Positions 45,147-56,719 of a stretch of 64,000 bases of DNA are shown in pieces. This stretch comes from Hypomyces perniciosus (Eukaryota; Ascomycota; Sordariomycetes; Hypocreales; Hypocreaceae): NCBI GenBank assembly GCA_008477525.1, contig SPDT01000005.1:3162001-3226000 (forward strand), in the 5' to 3' direction. Numbering within the stretch: position 1 is the stretch's first letter; each line of letters begins with the position of its first letter. A model generated the notes under the pieces. The model saw only the letters and a program-made list of their open reading frames with translations, ran no database searches and was not told the origin of the DNA. The translations under genes were made by a program, and so were the position numbers.

Positions 45147-46657
45147 CTAACCCCAGACACTGGCCTGAGCGCCGAGACCCGACTGGCCCCAAACACCGTT
45201 GCCACGACCCCAGCCACCAGAGGAGGCATGAGGAGTGGTCGACCGTTTGGCGGACGCGTTAGCTGTCGGTGTTCCGGTGGGACGAGTCCCAATAGGGGCA
45301 ACACTCGGTCCTTGCTGGCCCGTCTTGGAGCCGTGGCCAAGATCACTGCGAGGAGGGGACCCGCCGGTTGGGCTCGACGTGCTTGTGCGGCTATGAGAGC
45401 CAACAGCATTGTCAAACACCTTGTTGGTCGGCCCAGTAGCCTGGGGGCTGATAGTGCTCTGCGGTCGAGAATTGGGGTCGGCCGGAGCCGTGTTGGCATC
45501 ATTGGTCGATCCAGGGGTGCCCGCGTCGGCAGTCGGGGGGGCGCGGCCAATGTTGTCATAGGTAAGGGGAGAGTGTCCGCGCAGACTAGATGGGCCGCTC
45601 GGACCGGGGACTCCAGGTCTGACAGCACCAGTCTCGTCAATATAACCACCCTTTTCAGCGAATGAACCCTCACCGTACAAGGCACTGCGCTGGCGGGCAA
45701 TGAGATCGCGTGTCTCCTCCTCGGTCATGTGCTTGTTGCTCGGCTGAGCGACATCAGACAAAACACCTACGCGGAAGAAACAAAAGTCGTTAGCACACGC
45801 CTGCCTTGTCCAAGTTGGGAATAGCCACGATGCAAGTTTTTGAACGAGGGAAACCCAAATGAGAGTGAGACGGAAAAGTCGTCATGGTGAGCCATCCTTT
45901 GGCCAGGAATTTTTTATTTGGGATCTTCTTGTGATAGGAAGTGCTACACAGTAGAGGGAGGCCTACTTCGTTGGTATTGCTGCTCTGTGTGCAGATTTCG
46001 AAGTTCTCGCTCCCGTTGAGCTGCCATCCTTCTCTTCGCCTGCATGACCTGCTCCGCCTCGTTGGAGCCTCGCGAGGACTGGTGGCGTTGAGACGCGTAA
46101 AAGTTGTGCAGGTTTGGGCCTTGAGGGCCACGAGCGTCATCGAAGTTATTGACAGAGTGAGGGCGAGGACCGCCACCCATTCGGCCATCTGTAAAGGAAG
46201 AGGGATTGTCAGTAAAGGTCCTTCCATGGGCCTGCCCAAGGCCCGTACTACCTACTCAAGGCGGCAGGGGGATGTGAAACCGGTGGCAACCAGCAGGGTA
46301 TAGAGAACTCACGTCGCGCACCCATCATGTAGCCTTTGCCGGATTTCTGCAGGTTTTCATGAGCACGGTCAACCTCTGCAAACCGACCCGTCAGTATATA
46401 TACACATTTCAGCGGTCGTGGGTGGATGGCATTCGCGGTTGTCACATACCGTCAAACTGATACGAGAAGGCGAAGTCGTCCTGCGGCTGAGGTCCGCTGG
46501 CGCCTGTCAAGATCAAAAAAGTCAATGGCCAGCTCTCGCGTCAGATCAAGGTGCAAGGTTGCGTACCTGCGCGAACGGGCGTGGTTGCGCCATGGTGCTC
46601 CCAATTGTTCTGGCTGGGGGTAGCAGACCACTGAGGGTTGTTCTCGTAGTAGGACAT
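45147..46657 (-). CDS. Conserved fungal protein of unknown function, five exons
   Basis: I derived five exons from splice signals and frame: 46567-46657, 46450-46503, 46313-46375, 45967-46188 and 45147-45766. Introns are 63, 74, 124 and 200 bases, all phase 1, with donors GTACGC, GTATGT, GTGAGT and GTAGGC. The product has 349 residues and starts MSYYENNPQWSATPSQNNWE. There is a short conserved-looking block FAFSYQFDEVDRAHENLQKS, then GKGYMMGARHGRMGGG, a basic coiled-coil-like helix (NEAEQVMQAKRRMAAQRERE), and MTEEETRDLIARQRSALYGE. The last 170 residues are Pro/Ser/Gly/Thr-rich and end in WG repeats. I know no domain or function; similar proteins seem widespread in Sordariomycetes, from memory only. 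The many same-phase introns suggest an old, well-kept gene. Confidence 0.82.
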
Positions 46658-49600
46658 TGTTTCTCTCGGGGGAGTCGGTCGATCAGGTGGTTAGACGAAG
46701 ACGGAGAGGCAGCAGGACAGGTGTCGTCTGGCTCTGTTCAGTCCTGCGAATCCGAGGCGGCGAGAGTTAGTAAGAAGAATGCGAGATAAATTGGAAAAGT
46801 TGCGGTCAAATGCAATTTGTGGGGCGATGGATATGAAGGATGTCGGCCATGTCCACTCCCCACGGCTGAAGAGAAGAAAAAGATGTCGGCCAAGAATCGC
46901 CAAAACGATGCGACATCTACAGAGGGGAGAGAAGTAAGAAGCATGTGTTGTAGTACTCTGTAGCTTGCGTCGTACAAACCTGTGTAAGAATATAGTAGGA
47001 GATATGAGGACCCTTGGAGGGGGGGTGAAGGGGGAGGGGGGGTTTTGAATCCCGGCGTTGAAGAGACAACGGCAGCAACAGCCTCTCAATAGGATAGTAC
47101 GATAAAAGGGGTGAATACAAGAGAGACAAGAGAGAGAAGAAAAAAGACAGGAACCCACCGTCCGGATAAGAGCAAAACAAAGCTTGCCGTGCTGGTGAAC
47201 TGTGTTGAGGAAATCGTGCGGCAACGAGGCGCAAAACAACCCAAAGAATAGGAAAAGCCGCGGCAACAGCGCGACAAAAAAATATGACAAAAACCGCAAA
47301 GGGGTCTCGGAGGAAGAAAAAAAAAGAGGACAGCGGAAGTGAGACCGGGCCAAACCACCTCTGGACTGCGGACTCGGACTGGCGCGCAGACGTCGAAATA
47401 GAGCGCAGGGGAGGTTTGGAGAGAGGAGGAAAGGAGAGAGGCCAGACCGTCGTTTGTTGGGTGGATGAAGGAGGAGGAGGAGAACGAGGAGAACGAGGAT
47501 CGTAGAAATCGTGACGAAGGAGAAAATTCGGGGTGGTGGAAAGGGGAGTGACGGAGAGCAGAGCAGTCGAAGGCAAAAGACGGAGAGCAGCAAAACCCGT
47601 CAGTCAGGTCATAGCCTGTACTCCGTACTCACAGCCTGTACTCGCAGCCTGTGCTCATAGCCTGTACGCTGTACGAAGTACTCGGTAGGTACTCTGTACT
47701 CTGTACTCTGTACCCAGGCACTGGGAAACGGCCCGGAGGGGGCGTCGCCTATCGCCCGCTATAAGAAAAAAAAAACGACGGGCTATTATCAACCGGAAAT
47801 TACACCGCACTGTACGGAGATCAAATGGGACTACGGGTCTTGGGGTCCTTTTGTCAGATTGATAGGGACGGAGTATTACTCCAGCGCAGGTATCTACAAC
47901 AGTCACTACCGGCCAGTCTCTATTCTGTACTCGTTTCCTGGGCCCTCGTTTGATTAGATAGTCGTCTTGCCAACTGGAAATCAAGATGTGCTTGAGTGGT
48001 CTTGCTTGAGTGGTGTCATGCGTCGGGAGGTAACGGGCATGAGCACAGTTGAGAGTGTGTCGGATTCGCACTGTAGAGATACAGCGCACCGGGAGAGCTA
48101 CAGAAGGCTTCAAGTTTGCGATAAGAACTGAGGACATGGCAAGATATGTCTGTTTTTGCATACTACGGAGTACTACTCGTACTATTACTATTACTATTAG
48201 CAGTACGGAGTAAGTATGCAGTACTTAATATTACTGTGCAGATGTCTCTACGCACCGGTGTTTTAGGGCACGGGCATGATGGCCTTCCTTTTTGGCTCAA
48301 CCTCAATTTTCCTCTCCTTTACGAATACTCGTACTCCGTACATACACACGAGACGACTCGGGGGCCAGGATAGGATGGATCCTCTTCGCAACCTGCAACA
48401 GGCATTGTCAGACAAGTAAGTCCCAGGCTGCTGGGTTCAAGGGAGAAGACATGCTCGCACTGTCCTCTGCTGCGTCAGGACGTCATGGCTTGCTTGGCTG
48501 CGCGGGTACGTATTGATGATGCCAATCTCCTTTCACAGTGGACACACTCACCGTCTAGGAATTCCGCCGAAATGCCCATTAGGATCAAACAGGCTGTCTC
48601 TATTTTGCAAGTCTGCGCCGAGTTTGGAATATGGAGCACTATGCGGATACCTTGGCACAGGACTAGGTATGCTCTTGGCTCCGTATCATCATACTACTAC
48701 TCCGTACTACGAGTACTACTACGAGTACGGAGCACTACTACTAGAGTAATACTACTACTATTAGTAGGGACGGAAACCCCACGATCCGAACTGATACGCC
48801 CATGTTGGACACCGTGTTTTGAGTTCCTCGGCACGAGCCACGAGGTTCGTCCGAGGCGGTAGCCGTACAGGGTGAAACCGCAGCTCCTTAACACTATAGG
48901 CAGTGGGAGTTGTACAGAAAAAGAAAAAGAAGGGGGACGGGAGAAAAAAAAAGAGGGTACGGTAATAGTGTCAAGCTTCAGAGTTCAGACCAGACCGGGC
49001 CAGGGTCCTCGGCGGCGGCCCGTTGAACGCGTGCTCTTTGTGTTTGAGCAGCATCCTGGCCTGGCCTGGTCTGCTTCCGTCACACAGTCTGAACTTGTCG
49101 AGAGTGTACTGATGTGAAGCTGAAGGCTGCCTGACACAATCAGTGTCTGTGTGTGTGTGTGTGTGGACATAGATACATACATACTATCATCAGTGGCAGA
49201 AGCGCCTCTCGGTCGACAATAGGCGAGACGACGAATGCCTGCCTGTCTGTCTGTCTGTCTCTGTCCATCTTCACCTCATTTACGTCCTCAGCTACGTAAT
49301 GACGCCCTCCAAAGAGCAATCAGCCCACAAGCCGCCAGCCGTTCTTCGTCCTCCCACACACACACACGCTCGCTGGCTGCAATGCACCCTGCTTGCATGA
49401 ATCACACCTGGCCAACCACACATGCGCAATGTCCCCTTTGATCGCATCGATTGGGCCTTCTTGTCTTTGATAGTTGCGAAAATTGAGCCATCTTTCAGCA
49501 GATGCTACGTCTCATGACTGACCTGACTTGTCAGATCGTTTAAGCCTCAATCAAATGATTTCCCCGAATCAACAATACACTACTAACTAGTATAGTACGA

Positions 49601-51694
49601 GGCCAGCCAGCATGTGCCACGCTCACTCAATCTATCGACGAGTACGGAGTACATACATACCCGTCATGCGCGATCGGGCATCGATCCTCACAGTTCGGCA
49701 TGGCAAACAGCCGGCCCCGATCGAGGCCCCTTTGACCCAAAGGCTCAAGGCCACGGAGCACTACTTATCCATAGTTGAAGCCTCGAACTTTTCGGCAATG
49801 CTAAAAAAAGAGAGAGACAGACAGAGACAGACAGAGACAGGACAGAAATTGTTTACGCACAGTGCAACGCAACCAAGGCCCCCCATTCGTCATTTCGTTT
49901 GAAAGGCGGCGGCTAAATCTGGGGCCATTGGATGTGGACAATCCTCAAACAGGCATCGTCTTGTTTGCTAGCCTGTTCAAACTGCTCCAGCTTATTACTC
50001 CTTACCTTTGCCCGGTTCTTTGAGTGGCTTTTGCTTCTTTTTCTCTCTTGCTCTCTTGCTCTCTTGCTCTCTGGGTATGCTCGCAAATCAGCAGCATCAC
50101 GAGGTCTTTCAGTGCCAGTCATCTACTATTCGCTTAGTGTGTTGGTTGACAGGTCTTCCCTTTATGCTGGTCCAAGACCCCAGACCCCAGACCCCAGGCC
50201 AAATGGCGAGATTTGCGAGCTCTAGGTAGTTCGAGGCTTACAAGGTCGCCCCCGCATTAGGAGATGAAGACCGTTGCGCCACCAATATTATCCCTCTCCC
50301 TCCGGCCGAGAACGAACAATGGAACAATTATCTGGCCGGCGTCGGACCCTGCATGCCACATGAATTGGGACAAAGGCCGACGAATCATGGTGATGATGCC
50401 TCACCGTACGGAGGTGTCCGAAGGTGGAGGGCCTGCAAGACTACGTTGTATCGACCTTTTCTGCTGGGACATCAACATCGTAACGACCCCCACGATGCCA
50501 TGATTTGAGACGAATCACCCGTTAAGATGCCAGAGAAAAACATCTTCCGGACTCGTCACGCCAGACTTCCTCGTCAGGCAACCAACCATACCTAGGTAAA
50601 CCTTGGTGGACCTATGTAGATTATGGTGGAGAGGAGAGATGATGACACGAGGGTACGGAGCACTCGGATAGATTGCGGGGAGGGGGTCATGATCCCGCCA
50701 CTCGCTTGGCGTCTTGTTTCTGCCAGGACGACGGATGGGGATATGGAGCCGACTTGATCTTGCATGACTACCCTGAGAGCCTTATCGGCAACCAAAGTTG
50801 TCGACATCGGCACTGCGGTGATCCTCTGAGAGCGCGGCACTTGAACCAGCTGTAAGTGGACGTGTTCTCTCGTATTGATGTTCCTTCACAAACAATTGCA
50901 GCCGCAACTTACGCGTAGTCCGTGGAGGAGTCATTATGTAAAAAGAGATACGGAATAAGCATATTATCCATTTTACATATCAGGAAACCCGGGATGTTCC
51001 GGCTTATTTTAACTTGCTTTGTTTGCCTTCGATCTGTCTCCCTCGAATACTTCATAGTGTGGTTTTCGTTTGCACAGAGATCCTTTTAGGCGATTGCTTC
51101 TCAAAGGGCACAATAAATATGAATATATATAGTGTATGTTATTTCAACACGTCGTCTTGAATGTTGGTGCTTTAATCTGAGGTGCTTCATATTCTCAACC
51201 AGACAGCCCACGACTGCAACACCCTTCTGACAGCGTCTTTGAGGTGTAGCAAAAGACAGCACAAAACAACCTGCAAGATCATCCATCCGAGAATTAATTC
51301 CTGTATTTCCGATACTAAGGGAACACGGGAGACTGTCATCACTCCGGCCCACGGAATCCGAGCACGGAGCTACCCTACACCGAAAAAAGTCTATTATACT
51401 GCATGCATCAAGCCAAACACACAAACACCGAATGGGAATCCGCTCCGGCTGATCAGATGGTTGAAATAAAGGCTGTGACAGCGTCATATCCGTCGTGGCG
51501 TGAGTGACGCCAGGTTTCCTAAACAAGGAATCACCCGAGAGGCAACGACGATAGTAATGACCTTTCGGCCACACGTGGCGGCGGCTGACGACGTCATTGT
51601 CCTTCAACACCTCCCTCTAGTCTCGAGACTCTGATCCTTGAATCCTATCCCAATCCTTCTACATACACCCCATATCAACAACATACCTTTCATA
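46658..51694. other. 5 kb divergent spacer without a recognisable gene
   Basis: It lies between the unknown five-exon gene and the PAF-acetylhydrolase-like gene. Bases 46690-47590 are purine-biased on the plus strand and likely hold promoter and leader of the former. Exact dispersed-motif copies lie at 47619, 48164, 48204, 48332, 48698 and 49643. A hairpin formed by CTCCGTACT (48700-48708) and AGTACGGAG (48724-48732) is present. Microsatellites include TG (about 49148-49164), CTGT (about 49241-49260), GACA/GACAGA (about 49813-49842) and CTCTTG (about 50044-50070). The long Ser/Leu-rich open frames near 46691-47593 (minus) reflect pyrimidine bias. Confidence 0.5.
47611..47712. repeat. Short degenerate tandem repeat built on CAGCCTGTACTC
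   Basis: About four units of roughly 13 bases (CAGCCTGTACTCG and variants) are followed by TACGAAGTAC and a triple GTACTCT repeat. The units share the GTAC core of the dispersed spacer motif. Confidence 0.7.
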
Positions 51695-53251
51695 ATGTCA
51701 CATCCCAATGGTCAAGACATTGAGTTGGATCTGGATGAACACAGCTCCCTCCCCGACTCACCCTTAATCGTCCCGACACAAGCACAGCCAAAGTGGTTCC
51801 GGAACCCCCGGCGTCAGTGGTGGCAACGCGTAACAGCCTGGCTCGCAGACACTCTTCGTCCCCGGAGGAGCTGGAAATACATCCTCTGCCTCGCCGTCGC
51901 TTTGTATGCCATAGTATGTCTCGCTCGAGGCAGCCCTCTCCTGGCGTCACCGTTGCCGGGGTATACAGGCCGCTACGATGTCGGCGCCATAGATCTCGAG
52001 ATTCCTCTGGAGAAGCCCCGTGTGATATCAGATGCAGTGTTTAGAGGAACTGGCGAACCGGCGTTTAAACACCAGACTACCCTGTTTACTGTGTACTACC
52101 CCGTAGCCAAGGGGACCAAGGAGACCAAGGCGAGGCATCCGTGGCTCGCACGACCGATTAGTTTGACAGCTGAAGGATATGCCAAGTACGCTCACATGAA
52201 CAGCTTCATCACCCGGCCCATATTCACCTTTGCCCTGTGGGCTGTCGCGGGGAGCATCGAGATACCTGCCAAGGTAGACGCCCCCTTACTAGAGACCAAG
52301 ACTGAGCAACACTTCCCCGTCATGGTCTTCTCCCACGGAGACGCCAGCTCCAGAACGGACTACACAAACTACCTCGGCGAGCTTGCCAGCCGGGGGTACA
52401 TCGTCGCTGCCATCGAGCATCGCGACGGCAGTTGTCCCGGCTCCCTCATGAAGATCAAAGGAGAACAAGACAAGACCATCGTCCACTTCAGCGAAAGCGA
52501 GCTTCGCTCCGATCCACGCATGGACACCGCCACCTACAAGAAGGAACAGCTCGCATTCCGTGACGCCGAGATCCTAGAAACAATCAAGATCCTCCGCGCC
52601 ATCAACGACGGCCAAGGCGCCGACATCTTCTCCCTAAACTCCCGCAGCGAAGGCTCCTCCCTGCACGCCTGGGCAAACCGCCTCGCCCTCAACAAACTCG
52701 TCATCGCAGGCCACTCCTTCGGTGCAACTGGCGCTCTCCAAGCCCTCAAATCCGCCCCGGCCGTCGGGGGCATCATCCTCGACCCAGGGAAATCCAGCGG
52801 CCCCCTCAACGCCAACATCTCAGCCCCCCTCCTCCTCGTCCACTCTACCTCCTGGTCCCAAGCCCACACCATCTTCTACGGCCGTCCACACTTCGACACA
52901 GTAAAAGACCTCGCCCTCACAGCCCTAAACCGCACCCACGCCTCCTGGTTCCTCACCAGCCTCGGGACATCCCACCCCAGTGTCTCCGACGCACCCCTCA
53001 TCGAGCCCCTGCTCCTAAGCTGGACAACCGGCGCATCATCAAACACGAAAGAGGCTCTGAAGGAGTACGTCCGCATCTCAGCTGACTTTTGGGATTTCTT
53101 GCTCAAGGGGCAGATGAACAGTGTGCTGGCAGAAGCCGTGACGCATGAGGAGTATGGGAAGTGGGTGAGTGAGAAGAGGAAGAAGGAATTTCCGAAAGAT
53201 TTAGCAAAGTACTGGGAGGTTCACGTGAGTCCTGCATCGGAGAAGCAATAG
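51695..53251 (+). CDS. Membrane-anchored PAF-acetylhydrolase-like lipase
   Basis: An alpha/beta hydrolase of the platelet-activating-factor acetylhydrolase II family (PF03403), which removes short acyl chains from phospholipids. One exon encodes 518 residues. The ATG at 51695 is the first in frame; the open frame before it begins only with TTG. An N-terminal acidic region precedes one predicted membrane span (YILCLAVALYAIVCLARGS, near residue 70). Catalytic motifs visible are the oxyanion-side strand FPVMVFSHGDASSRTDY, the nucleophile elbow GHSFG (S341), and a likely acid in GGIILDPG (near 360). The histidine is probably in LGTSHPSVSD. It is longer than the mammalian plasma enzyme because of the N-terminal anchor. 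The predicted site is an endomembrane or the plasma membrane, with the catalytic domain on the far side. It converges with the next gene. Confidence 0.88.
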   Translation: MSHPNGQDIELDLDEHSSLPDSPLIVPTQAQPKWFRNPRRQWWQRVTAWLADTLRPRRSWKYILCLAVALYAIVCLARGSPLLASPLPGYTGRYDVGAIDLEIPLEKPRVISDAVFRGTGEPAFKHQTTLFTVYYPVAKGTKETKARHPWLARPISLTAEGYAKYAHMNSFITRPIFTFALWAVAGSIEIPAKVDAPLLETKTEQHFPVMVFSHGDASSRTDYTNYLGELASRGYIVAAIEHRDGSCPGSLMKIKGEQDKTIVHFSESELRSDPRMDTATYKKEQLAFRDAEILETIKILRAINDGQGADIFSLNSRSEGSSLHAWANRLALNKLVIAGHSFGATGALQALKSAPAVGGIILDPGKSSGPLNANISAPLLLVHSTSWSQAHTIFYGRPHFDTVKDLALTALNRTHASWFLTSLGTSHPSVSDAPLIEPLLLSWTTGASSNTKEALKEYVRISADFWDFLLKGQMNSVLAEAVTHEEYGKWVSEKRKKEFPKDLAKYWEVHVSPASEKQ

Positions 53252-53569
53252 ACGATTATTGAGAATAAATGGCCCTTGTAACATTAATGTATGATTTCCC
53301 AGACGCACCTAGTTTGAATGATATATTGTTATGACTTTACCGAACAATGCTTAGATGGGAATCTGTTGAGCACAAGAACCAGAGGCACAGAAACACATCA
53401 TGAATTCTAGGGAAGACCTTCTTTCTATTCTTGCTTGAGTTGTACTTTGAAACCGTCTATCGTACCAAAAGTAGTCACAGAGGGCTCTGAGAAAATACAG
53501 CCCTAGACTCGTACCTCTCTGCCCTGCCTAGTAACTAAGAGTAAATAATGTATACACATAGGCGTTTCA
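53252..53569. other. Convergent 3' spacer
   Basis: This 318-base gap is between the PAF-acetylhydrolase-like gene and the large disordered-protein gene. Nothing beyond likely 3' untranslated sequence is visible. Confidence 0.5.
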
Positions 53570-56500
53570 TTAAATGAAGACAGCGGAAAAACTGTCACTG
53601 CTTTGCCTTGTCCCGTTTCCATCGACCCTCTTCCGCCGGCTGCTCAGGAACAGATCCACCATCCTCTTACTTCCTAATACCTGCGGGTCGAGCTCTCGCC
53701 GTTCCATGCCATTGATGACCCCCCCCGTTTCGGATCTTGGGGTGCAGGGAAATTGAGGTGGTTGTGCTGCCAATCCTCGTTTCCCTGGAGAATCTGTTTT
53801 GGCTGCTCCAAATTGTCTTTCAACTGCGCTGGTCAAACCAGGGCTGGACTTGGCGGATCCGGCGTCACCTGCTATGAGGCGCGTGCGTGATTGTCGTTTG
53901 AGCAGGATCTGATCTCGAACAGGAGGACTTGACTTGGCAGTTATTGTATTCATAGACCGCATCCTAGGTATCCCGGCAGCATAACGTGACTTGGGCTCGC
54001 TTGAAACGGTCCTATTGACATTGGAGAGAGATGGGACCGTGCGAAGGCTGCTCTTCGATGGCATAAGAGGAGTTTCTTTGGAGCACGATTCTCGGGAACG
54101 GCCTCCTGTGGTCGGAGGGGAATTCTCATTGGCAACTGAGGTTCGACGCCGCCACAGACTTGCAGGCTGTTGAGACCTTGACGTTGCCGAAGTGGATTGG
54201 GGGGTCTCAGGGTTTGAAGCAAACTTCAAGGGCATGACAGTAGTCGAGATTTCGGGCGTGAAGTCCTCTCCCTTTATTGTATCCCCCTCAGGTTCAATCT
54301 CGGTATCCTCTCTTACGTGCCCAAGAGGATGGAGTACGTGTGAAGGATCTTCTGGAAAGCCAGCCTTGAGGGCCGTCGAAGGTGCTTCCAGCTTGGATAC
54401 GTTGGCACTGAGCCACATCTTCCATTCAACCGAGCTCGCCGAGGAAATGTTTCGCTTGTGATTGCTTGAAGCTTTTGGTTTGTACACTGGAGAATTCACA
54501 AAGATTGTGGCGTCTCCATGGTTGAGAACTGATGGGTTTGATGGATCATCATTCCTGTTCACACTGAGCTTCTTGTCATCACTATTACATGAATAGATGC
54601 TCTCTGCATAAGTCACTCGGACATCTTTCTCAGAATCAGATGTGCTGGGGCGGCGTGCGGGAAGGCTCAGAGCAGACAGGGAGCCAAGGTATCTGGCACT
54701 AGGAATTGGAGCTTGGTCAGTCGTTTGCGCTGCCCCCATGCTTTCGCGCAACGCGCGACGATACGGACTTGCTGTGCGAAAGAGATGACACGTTGGACTT
54801 GCAAAGAAGGCTGAGCTTCTGCTGGACAAAGGCCTTGGAGGCTCAACATTTGCGCGCGAATTCATGACACTCTTGTCTGAACACAGCCCGCATCCATTGC
54901 CAACCGCTGGTTTGGGATAGGCATTGTCCATGGCAGCTCCTACTGTGGAACCAGAAGCCTTTTGGCCCCTTATGACACTTTCAGGGGATGCGGAGGGGCC
55001 TCGTGATGGCCCCCTTTTATGGTCCTGGAAGACATCATCATCATCATCATCATCCTGAACGCAGCGAATTGTATATGAGGAGCCCTCCCGCGACAGAAGT
55101 TGACCTCGGTTTTCATGCTGCTTGGACTCCTCTAATCTTTTCATGAGCGCAGAATACACCCGTTCGCTGTCGATAATTAGTCCACGGGGCGGTGGTATCT
55201 CACCCAGTGAAGGGGTTTCGTGGTGGTTCGCGGGACCACGTAACCCATTTTCTTTGATGACAGGTAATCGTTGGTGCGCCCAATCCCCCTGTATTGTCGG
55301 GCCTGTGACCGTTTCGGTGGTCGAATTGGTCCAGCTAGTAACGCGTGATTTGTCGTCCATAGGTTGATTATCCTCCCCTTTGACACTCTCCACGCTACCT
55401 TTCCGAGATCTTAATTGCTGATTTGAGGGGACGGCATGAAAAAAGGGCATGTGCGATGGGACTTGATACATGGATGCTTCTTGCAGCTTATGAGGCGACT
55501 GTTGTATACGATAGCAGCTGTCGCCGTCTGAGTCATGAACAAGATCCTGATCTTGGGTCTGCTCTGCAGAGTAGTCGGCACTCTTGGGTCGGCTGAAGAT
55601 TCCCTTGATCCTGCTCTTCAGAGACTTTGAGACTTTGCGAGCCGTGGTGCGCAACCCCGGCTGCTTCGAAACCGAAATTGTACCACCAGAGAAAGCCGCG
55701 GACAGAGCAGTACTGTTGTTGCTACTGTTGCGTAGGGACTTGGGAAAGCTCGTCGAGCTTGGGTTTCGCTTGTGTTTCGATCGAAAGAACGTTGATGGCT
55801 GGGATCTGAGTCGATTCGAAGGCTCTGACTGCTCACGAAACCTCTGATGTGCGAGTTGAATGGCTAAGTCATTGTCTGCGTGGCTGCTGACCCGAGAGGT
55901 TGACCTCTCACGGTGGCTTCTGAGGAAGCTCATGGATTTTGGGGCTCGAAGCGTTGGCATACCTGGGTCCCCGATTGGGTCGTTCTCCTTCTTTGTCGAC
56001 GGTGGGTGATGAGGGGTGGCCAACCACTCCTTTAGTCTGTCGACCGAGCTGCCGTTATTGAAAGAATAACTTGGTGGCTGCGTTGTCGAGGGGGTATACA
56101 TGGATCTAGATTTGCGCAGTTTTCGGTATGAGGATGGCATGGATGCGACATTATCCTCAGATACATACGACACACTCCGGAACTGTCGAGCATCTGCGTA
56201 GTTCCTGGATAGGGGGCGCTTCTCACGTCTCTTGTCACGAGTGACATCTGCCCCAGGGCGTTGGCCCTCATGCCCAAAACCATCCAGTACTACACTTCCT
56301 CTTGTAGGTCCAGCGCTGGCCATGCTTGCTCGGGCAGCCGGGTCTCTCCTGGGTCGAGCATTGGGGCCAACAAATCTCACACTCTGCTGCCGACGAATCC
56401 CTCGATTGCTAGTAGTACTGTCATGGCGACTTATAGCACTGGTGTAACTGAGAACGTCTGGACCACTTGTGAAGCTGTTGCTTCTTGCGAGCGTTGTACT

Positions 56501-56719
56501 CGAAGAATCTCTCGGCATGGCGACCGCCTCGCTACCGTTTTTTCCTTGGGCTTGGGCTCGATGATAGGACAGTGTCGCTGCAATATGCGCGTCTCGTTCT
56601 GCCGTGAAAGGCTCAATGCTCCCAAGTTCGTGAACAGGGTTCCGAACCACGGAGTTTGTAGACTTGCTCCGGCTGAGGGGACGACGACTCTGGCTTCTGC
56701 AGCTGTTGCGGCGGAGCAT
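53570..56719 (-). CDS. Large disordered fungal protein, function unknown
   Basis: A single exon encodes 1049 residues. The first ATG is at 56719; two codons upstream there is only a TTG. The protein is Ser/Arg/Pro-rich with little predicted fold. Possible conserved blocks are an N-terminal basic segment (MLRRNSCRSQSRRPLSRSKS), FTAERDAHIAATLSYHRAQA, VDRLKEWLATPHHPP, the basic helix RKVSKSLKSRIKGIFSRPKS, SERVYSALMKRLEESKQHE, and a C-terminal KRMVDLFLSSRRKR. There is an Asp run DDDDDDD near residue 565, encoded by a GAT repeat. Many RxxS contexts suggest heavy phosphorylation. I do not recognise a named family; a cortical or polarity-associated scaffold is only a guess from composition. Confidence 0.85.
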   Translation of the reverse strand: MLRRNSCRSQSRRPLSRSKSTNSVVRNPVHELGSIEPFTAERDAHIAATLSYHRAQAQGKNGSEAVAMPRDSSSTTLARSNSFTSGPDVLSYTSAISRHDSTTSNRGIRRQQSVRFVGPNARPRRDPAARASMASAGPTRGSVVLDGFGHEGQRPGADVTRDKRREKRPLSRNYADARQFRSVSYVSEDNVASMPSSYRKLRKSRSMYTPSTTQPPSYSFNNGSSVDRLKEWLATPHHPPSTKKENDPIGDPGMPTLRAPKSMSFLRSHRERSTSRVSSHADNDLAIQLAHQRFREQSEPSNRLRSQPSTFFRSKHKRNPSSTSFPKSLRNSSNNSTALSAAFSGGTISVSKQPGLRTTARKVSKSLKSRIKGIFSRPKSADYSAEQTQDQDLVHDSDGDSCYRIQQSPHKLQEASMYQVPSHMPFFHAVPSNQQLRSRKGSVESVKGEDNQPMDDKSRVTSWTNSTTETVTGPTIQGDWAHQRLPVIKENGLRGPANHHETPSLGEIPPPRGLIIDSERVYSALMKRLEESKQHENRGQLLSREGSSYTIRCVQDDDDDDDVFQDHKRGPSRGPSASPESVIRGQKASGSTVGAAMDNAYPKPAVGNGCGLCSDKSVMNSRANVEPPRPLSSRSSAFFASPTCHLFRTASPYRRALRESMGAAQTTDQAPIPSARYLGSLSALSLPARRPSTSDSEKDVRVTYAESIYSCNSDDKKLSVNRNDDPSNPSVLNHGDATIFVNSPVYKPKASSNHKRNISSASSVEWKMWLSANVSKLEAPSTALKAGFPEDPSHVLHPLGHVREDTEIEPEGDTIKGEDFTPEISTTVMPLKFASNPETPQSTSATSRSQQPASLWRRRTSVANENSPPTTGGRSRESCSKETPLMPSKSSLRTVPSLSNVNRTVSSEPKSRYAAGIPRMRSMNTITAKSSPPVRDQILLKRQSRTRLIAGDAGSAKSSPGLTSAVERQFGAAKTDSPGKRGLAAQPPQFPCTPRSETGGVINGMERRELDPQVLGSKRMVDLFLSSRRKRVDGNGTRQSSDSFSAVFI

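Noticed and set aside
46691..47593. Minus-strand 300-codon frame rich in Leu, Ser and Phe
   Set aside because: It lies in a pyrimidine-biased leader or promoter tract and overlaps no known motif; membrane-like composition follows from T/C bias.
48146..48373. Short frames around the CTA/TAG-rich spacer at 48.1-48.9 kb
   Set aside because: They are made of microsatellite and motif sequence with repeated Leu/Tyr/Ser codons and no conservation signal.
51638..51694. Longer N-terminus for the PAF-acetylhydrolase-like protein
   Set aside because: The frame upstream begins with TTG, not ATG; the first ATG is at 51695.
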